64,000 bases of DNA from Rhizobium sp. BK251 (GTDB taxonomy: Bacteria > Pseudomonadota > Alphaproteobacteria > Rhizobiales > Rhizobiaceae), in contig NZ_SLUQ01000004.1 of assembly GCF_004345245.1 (NCBI RefSeq), forward strand, positions 248,001 through 312,000, given 5' to 3'. The position numbers and the translations under genes were made by a program. The stretch's first letter is position 1; every line of letters starts with the position of its first letter. Positions 59,541-64,000 of the stretch are shown piece by piece. The notes beneath the pieces are model-generated. The model was not told the origin of the DNA, did no database searches, and saw nothing but the letters and a program-made list of their open reading frames with translations.

Positions 59541-60506
59541 ATGAGGGAAACGGTGGTGGTTCTGGGCGGAGAGCTCGCCCCCGAGGGCCGGGCAATTCTC
59601 GAAGATGCAGGCGTCGCGGTCATCGCGACAAAACCCTATCTCGACCGGCAGGCCGTGATCGCGGCGATGACACAACACAGGCCGGCGGCGGTTATCGTCC
59701 GCCTGCTTGCGGAGATTTTGGGACCAGAGGAGATGCAGGCCGGCGGGCGCCTGCGGCACGTCGCAAAGCACGGCGTCGGCACCAATGACATCGACCTGCG
59801 GGCGGCAAGCCAACTCGGCATCCCCGTCTCGATGACGACGGGCAGTAACGGTCATTCGGTCGCCGAGCACGCGCTGGCGCTCATCATGGCTCTTGTGAAG
59901 GATTTTTCGCGACAGGACGCCCTCATCCGTGACGGCGTCTGGGACAAGAGCCAGTACCAGGGCCGCGAACTGCGGGGTCAGCGCCTCGGTCTCGTCGGCT
60001 ACGGCTTCATTGGCCAGACGCTTGCCGGCATGGCGGCGGCCCTTGGAATGCGGATTTCCGCCTTTGACCCGCATACGCCTGCGGAGGCCTTTCGAAACGG
60101 CGTCACACGGGAGACAGACCTCGACAAGCTGCTTTCCGAAGCCGATATCGTCAGCCTCCACTGTCCGCTTACGCCCGAAACACGCAATCTCATCGATGCG
60201 CGCCGCATCAGGCTCATGAAGAGCGGCGCCTATCTTGTGAATACGGCACGCGGCGAGGTCGTCGACGAGGCGGCGCTGATCGAGTCCCTGACGGACGGAC
60301 ACCTTGCGGGAGCGGGTCTGGACAGTTTTGCCGTCGAACCACCCGACCAGGACAATCCGCTGTTCAGGTTGGCCAACACGATCGTCACCCCGCACGTGGC
60401 CGGCGTGACGCTGGACGCCAAGCGCGCCATGTCCGTCATGGCCGCCGAAAACGTACTGGCGACGCTGTGCGGCGAGGAATTGGCACCCCGCGTCCTCGCT
60501 CGCTGA
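59541..60506 (+). CDS. D-2-hydroxyacid dehydrogenase (phosphoglycerate dehydrogenase-like)
   Basis: 321 residues. NAD site LGLVGYGFIGQ, catalytic Arg in VNTARGEVVDEAAL, Glu in AGLDSFAVEPPDQDNPL and His in TPHVAGVT. The C-terminal ACT/regulatory domain of SerA is missing, so it is a two-domain glycerate/hydroxypyruvate-type enzyme. GAGGAGG lies upstream. Likely interconverts a 2-keto and D-2-hydroxy acid in the pathway. Confidence 0.92.
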   Translation: MRETVVVLGGELAPEGRAILEDAGVAVIATKPYLDRQAVIAAMTQHRPAAVIVRLLAEILGPEEMQAGGRLRHVAKHGVGTNDIDLRAASQLGIPVSMTTGSNGHSVAEHALALIMALVKDFSRQDALIRDGVWDKSQYQGRELRGQRLGLVGYGFIGQTLAGMAAALGMRISAFDPHTPAEAFRNGVTRETDLDKLLSEADIVSLHCPLTPETRNLIDARRIRLMKSGAYLVNTARGEVVDEAALIESLTDGHLAGAGLDSFAVEPPDQDNPLFRLANTIVTPHVAGVTLDAKRAMSVMAAENVLATLCGEELAPRVLAR

Positions 60507-60535
60507 ACACCATCCGACGCCAAGAGGAGGTCTCC

Positions 60536-61600
60536 ATGGCCGACAACGCCGTTTCCGACATTCGCTATTCCGCCACTGCGCTGGAAGCATTCGCGAAATC
60601 GCTGTTCTCCGCGGCGGGCCTCGATGAGGACAAGGCAACGTCCGTTGCCCGCTATCTCGTCGAAGCGGACCTCATGGGCCACACGACCCATGGCCTCGCC
60701 CTTGCCGGCTGGTATCTGCAGAGTATCGCCGATGGCGTCATGAAGGGCTCGGGGGCACCGGAGGTTATCTCGGATCGGGGCCCCGCGGTCGCCTGGAACG
60801 GCCAGCGGCTCCCCGGGGCGTGGCTGACGTCGGAGGCGGTAAAGCTTGCCTGCGAGCGCTCCGCGAAATTCGGCACCGCAACCGTCACCATCGCCGACAG
60901 CCATCATATCGGCTGCCTTGCCGCCTACCTCACAATCGCAACCGATCGAGGCTACATGGTGAGTATCGCAAGCTCCAGCCCATCCGGCGCTCAGGTCGCA
61001 CCTTTCGGCGGCACCCGGGGCATCTATACGCCGAACCCGGTCGCCCATGGCATCCCGACGCCGGGAGATCCGATCCTCATCGATATCAGCGCCTCGATCA
61101 CCACGGTCAACATGGCGCAACGTCTCATCCGCGACGGCCGCCAGTATGAGCACGAATGGCTGCTGGATGAGAACGGCAATCCGACGCGCGATCCCCGCGC
61201 GATCGAGCGCGGCGGCACGCTGCTGCCGACCGGTGGGCTGGACCATGGCCAGAAGGGATATGGGATGGCACTGCATGTGGAAGCCTTTACGCAGGGTCTC
61301 GCCGGCTATGGCCGTGCGGATTCGCCGAAGGGGACGAGCGCCGCCGTCACCGTGCAGGTCTTCGATCCCGATGCCTTTGGCGGCCGTGAGGCGTTCCTGA
61401 AGCAGACCGGCTGGCTGGCAGCGGCCTGCCACGACAATCCTCCACGCCCGGGCGTGGCGCGTGTCCGCCTTCCCGGCGAAAACGGCCTTGCCAAAAAGCG
61501 CAAAGCGCAGGCAGAGGGCGTACCGCTCTTTCCTGCCATCATGCCCTCGCTCCGGCCTCATGCCGAACGGCTGGGCGTCACGCCGCCGACCGCAGGCTGA
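60536..61600 (+). CDS. Ldh2/MdhC-family NAD(P)-dependent oxidoreductase
   Basis: 354 residues of the malate/L-lactate dehydrogenase type-2 family, which has an NAD fold unlike the Rossmann LDHs. Conserved GHTTHGLALAGWYL and ADSHHIGCLAAYLTIA carry the active-site His residues; PNPVAHGIPT and GQKGYGMALHVEAF are also typical. AGGAGG precedes the ATG. Members reduce 2-keto acids or 2,3-diketo-gulonate. Last gene of the rightward operon; convergent with the sugar ABC genes. Confidence 0.92.
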   Translation: MADNAVSDIRYSATALEAFAKSLFSAAGLDEDKATSVARYLVEADLMGHTTHGLALAGWYLQSIADGVMKGSGAPEVISDRGPAVAWNGQRLPGAWLTSEAVKLACERSAKFGTATVTIADSHHIGCLAAYLTIATDRGYMVSIASSSPSGAQVAPFGGTRGIYTPNPVAHGIPTPGDPILIDISASITTVNMAQRLIRDGRQYEHEWLLDENGNPTRDPRAIERGGTLLPTGGLDHGQKGYGMALHVEAFTQGLAGYGRADSPKGTSAAVTVQVFDPDAFGGREAFLKQTGWLAAACHDNPPRPGVARVRLPGENGLAKKRKAQAEGVPLFPAIMPSLRPHAERLGVTPPTAG

Positions 61601-61628
61601 CGACGCCTGGGCTCTGCGGCCTCTGGTC

Positions 61629-62699
61629 TTAGATTCGCATGCCGCTTGTCTGATCGAAGAGATGCAGCTGCGAGGATTCGACGATCAGGCCGATCGTCTC
61701 GCCGGCATGGACCTTCCCGCGGCCCGTCTCTACGATCGTCAGCTCCGGCGTCGTCGCAGCAGTCAGGAAGGTAGACGAGCCCGTCGATTCGACCACCGCG
61801 ATCGGAACGTCGAAACTGCCCTGCCCGGCACCGGTCGTGCCGATATGCTCAGGCCGGATCCCAGCCGTGACCTTGCGTCCCGGCTGGAGCTGGTGGTCGA
61901 TCGCGACCTTCTGTCGGATGGTGCCAAGATCGAGCGAGAGGCTCTTTCCATCTTCATTGACCGTCGCCGGAATGAAGTTCATCGCCGGCGAACCAATGAA
62001 GCCCGCGACAAATTTATTAGCCGGCTTATCATATAGATCCAGCGGCTGCCCCTGCTGCTCGATGACGCCTTCCCTCATGACCACGACGTGATCGGCCATG
62101 GTCATGGCCTCGATCTGGTCGTGGGTGACATAGACCGAGGTTGCATGCAGGCGATCATGCAGGGCGCGGATCTCCTTGCGCATGTGGACGCGCAGCGCCG
62201 CATCGAGGTTCGACAGCGGCTCGTCGAAGAGGAAGGCCTTGGGATGGCGGATGATCGCGCGGCTCATGGCGACGCGCTGGCGCTGGCCGCCGGAAAGCTC
62301 GCGCGGGTAGCGCTTCAGGAGGCGCGAAAGCCCGGTGGTGGCGGCGACTTCCTCGGCCGCCTTCTTCGCCTCGGCCTTGGCGACGCCGCGTATGCGCAGG
62401 CTGTAGGTCAGGTTTTCCTCGACGGTCATGTGCGGATAGAGCGCATAGGACTGGAAGACCATGGCGACGTCGCGCTTGCGCGGCGGCACATTGTTCATCA
62501 GCTCGCCGGCGATCTTCAACTCGCCCTCGGTGATGGTTTCCAGGCCCGCGAGGGAGCGAAGAAGAGTGGACTTCCCGCAACCCGACGGACCCACCAGGGC
62601 GACGAACGTGCCCTTGGCGATCGACAGGTTGATGTTTTTCAGGGCGTGAAACGCACCGTAATGCTTGTTGACGCCGCTGAGCTCGATCTGATTGGTCAT
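61629..62699 (-). CDS. Sugar ABC transporter ATPase (MalK/UgpC type)
   Basis: 356 residues starting MTNQIELSGVNKHYGAFHALKNINLS. Walker A GPSGCGKSTLLR, Q-loop [54 protein letters not shown], and a TOBE domain with AGIRPEHIG. Its ATG overlaps the stop of the upstream permease. A second MalK-like ATPase of the window, separate from the GH127 one. Confidence 0.94.
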   Translation of the reverse strand: MTNQIELSGVNKHYGAFHALKNINLSIAKGTFVALVGPSGCGKSTLLRSLAGLETITEGELKIAGELMNNVPPRKRDVAMVFQSYALYPHMTVEENLTYSLRIRGVAKAEAKKAAEEVAATTGLSRLLKRYPRELSGGQRQRVAMSRAIIRHPKAFLFDEPLSNLDAALRVHMRKEIRALHDRLHATSVYVTHDQIEAMTMADHVVVMREGVIEQQGQPLDLYDKPANKFVAGFIGSPAMNFIPATVNEDGKSLSLDLGTIRQKVAIDHQLQPGRKVTAGIRPEHIGTTGAGQGSFDVPIAVVESTGSSTFLTAATTPELTIVETGRGKVHAGETIGLIVESSQLHLFDQTSGMRI

Positions 62700-63523
62700 T
62701 TGAGGGCTCCAGAGGTGAGGCCGGATACGATGCGGCGCTGCAAGAGAACAAAGATGGCAAGGATCGGCGTCACATACATCGTGGCGTAGGCCATGATGTT
62801 GTTCCACTCATTGGTATTCGGCCCCATGAAGGAATTGAGGCCGACGCTCGCCGGCTGAAGTTCGGCCGCCTGGATCATCGACTTCGAATAGACGAATTCG
62901 CCGAAGGCCTGCATGAAGATGAGGATGGCGCTGACGAGGATGCCGTTGCGGGCAAGCGGCAGCACGATGTTGAAGAAAGCGCCGACGCGGGAATTGCCGT
63001 CGACGAGGGCTGCCTCCTCGAGTTCCATCGGCACCGCCATGAAGGTGGCGCGCACCAGCACGACGAAGAAGGGCATGCTCTTGGCGGCAATCGAGATCAC
63101 CACGGCGAGCCGCGGATAGTCCAGCATGCCAAGCTGCGAGAAGCCGACGAAGATCGGGGTCACCATCAGCGATGCCGGCAGAACCTGCAGCATCAGGATG
63201 AGGAAGAGGCCGATATCGACCCAGATGTTGCGGTAACGCGCCAGCACGTAGGCGCAGCCGACGCCAAGTACGGTGATGAGCGTCACCGAGCCGAGCGCGA
63301 TGACCAGGGAGTTCCAGAGATAGCGCCCCATCCCGCGACTTTCCCACACATAGCCGTAGGTGCCCCATTGGGGATCGCTCGGCCAGAAGCTAGGCGGTGT
63401 GGCAAACATCTCGGAGCCGCTCTTCAGCGCCGTGATGTACATCCAGTAGAGGGGGAAGAGGTAGATCGCCGCCATGACAATGGCGATCGCGAGCATCAGG
63501 CGGTTGCGCATTGTCTCGGTCAT
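62696..63523 (-). CDS. Sugar ABC transporter permease (MalG/UgpE type)
   Basis: 275 residues. N-terminal MTETMRNRLMLAIAIVMAAIYLFPLYWMYITALKSGSEMFATPPSF, six spans, and EAA loop LEEAALVDGNSRVGAFFNIVLPLARNGILVSAI. Four-base overlaps with genes on both sides show a tight operon. Confidence 0.93.
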   Translation of the reverse strand: MTETMRNRLMLAIAIVMAAIYLFPLYWMYITALKSGSEMFATPPSFWPSDPQWGTYGYVWESRGMGRYLWNSLVIALGSVTLITVLGVGCAYVLARYRNIWVDIGLFLILMLQVLPASLMVTPIFVGFSQLGMLDYPRLAVVISIAAKSMPFFVVLVRATFMAVPMELEEAALVDGNSRVGAFFNIVLPLARNGILVSAILIFMQAFGEFVYSKSMIQAAELQPASVGLNSFMGPNTNEWNNIMAYATMYVTPILAIFVLLQRRIVSGLTSGALK

Positions 63524-64000
63524 CCGCGCACCTCATGGCGTGTCGAGCGGACATAGACGACAGAGGCGAACATGACGAACACGATCATGATAACGGAGAT
63601 CGTCGCGCCCTTGGCGAAATCATACTGGCGGAAGGACAGATCCCAGGCCCAGTATTGCGTGACGTTGGACGAATTGTTCGGTCCGCCTGACGTGATCGCC
63701 GCGAAGAGGTCGAACTGCTGCAGCGTAAAGATCAGGCCGAGGGCGACAATGGCGCCGATCGTCGAGCGCATCATCGGCAGCGTGATCGTCCAGAAGCGCT
63801 GCCAGGCATTGGCGCCGTCGAGTTCGGCCGCTTCGTAGAGATCGCCGGGAATGCCGGAAAGACCAACCGAGAGCAGGATCATGTTGAAGGCGGTGCCGAG
63901 CCAGACATTGGCGATGATCACGGCATAGAGCGAGAAATGAGGGTCCGAGCGCCAGAAGATGTTGCTGCTGATGATGCCGCTTTCCTTCAGGATGAAATTC
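63520..64000 (-). CDS. Sugar ABC transporter permease (MalF/UgpA type), C-terminal part
   Basis: About 160 residues up to the right edge, open beyond it. The EAA loop is LYEAAELDGANAWQRFWTITLPMMRSTIGAIVALGLIFTLQQFDLF. Upstream in the window the frame reads NFILKESGIISSNIFWR, so the apparent internal start at 63921 is not the true one. Binding protein and start lie outside the window. Confidence 0.92.
   Translation of the reverse strand, partial: NFILKESGIISSNIFWRSDPHFSLYAVIIANVWLGTAFNMILLSVGLSGIPGDLYEAAELDGANAWQRFWTITLPMMRSTIGAIVALGLIFTLQQFDLFAAITSGGPNNSSNVTQYWAWDLSFRQYDFAKGATISVIMIVFVMFASVVYVRSTRHEVRG

Overview
The window is GC-rich alphaproteobacterial DNA. It reads as a Rhizobiaceae chromosome, most like Sinorhizobium/Ensifer or a close relative. 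Supporting evidence: the order dapF-mtaB-ftsY, then ffh-chorismate mutase-rpsP-rimM-trmD-rplS-leuC; a CenR/OtpR-like regulator next to a cyclic-nucleotide-binding protein; glnK-amtB beside ftsK; a complete agp-type alpha-galactoside locus; and a RIME-like repeat. No rRNA, CRISPR array, phage gene, integrase or transposase was seen.

Region 1 (1-29.4 kb) is mostly housekeeping. It holds SRP-related genes (ftsY fragment, ffh), tRNA modification (mtaB, trmD), lysine/peptidoglycan precursor synthesis (dapF), ribosomal proteins S16 and L19 with RimM, a divergent EF-G-like GTPase, an amino-acid ABC receptor and permease without an ATPase, leuC, a SixA-like phosphatase, an aldo/keto reductase, a YkuD-domain protein, the CenR-like regulator, xthA, a LolA-like carrier with a twin-arginine signal, ftsK, glnK-amtB behind a sigma-54-type promoter, tesB, a UbiH-family hydroxylase, a thioredoxin/LON-domain/Trm112 group, ProX and tRNA-Gly(GCC).

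Region 2 (29.5-39.6 kb) is an alpha-galactoside uptake and hydrolysis locus: GH4 enzyme, family-5 binding protein, two permeases, a fused double ATPase and a second GH4 enzyme, with a divergent AraC-type regulator. Gene content and order match agpT / agaL1-agpA-B-C-D-agaL2 of S. meliloti.

Region 3 (39.7-46.9 kb) is a LacI-controlled operon: regulator, sugar-binding protein, two permeases, a GH127 beta-L-arabinofuranosidase and a MalK/UgpC-type ATPase. Two near-palindromic operators 33 bp apart lie upstream. A RIME-like repeat closes the region.

Region 4 (47.1-64 kb) is the least familiar part. Leftward: family-5 binding protein, DppB/C/D/F-type transporter, DUF1537 four-carbon acid-sugar kinase, FadR-type GntR regulator. 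Rightward: DapA-family lyase, cytoplasmic sialidase-like beta-propeller protein, iron-type alcohol dehydrogenase, PdxA2-like dehydrogenase, D-2-hydroxyacid dehydrogenase and Ldh2-family dehydrogenase. A convergent sugar ABC transporter runs off the window end. I infer a pathway that imports an acidic glycoside or sugar-acid conjugate, cleaves it inside the cell, and sends a C4 acid through kinase plus PdxA2 to dihydroxyacetone phosphate. The substrate cannot be read from sequence. The divergent promoter region carries two related operator-like motifs, each containing a TTGACA hexamer.
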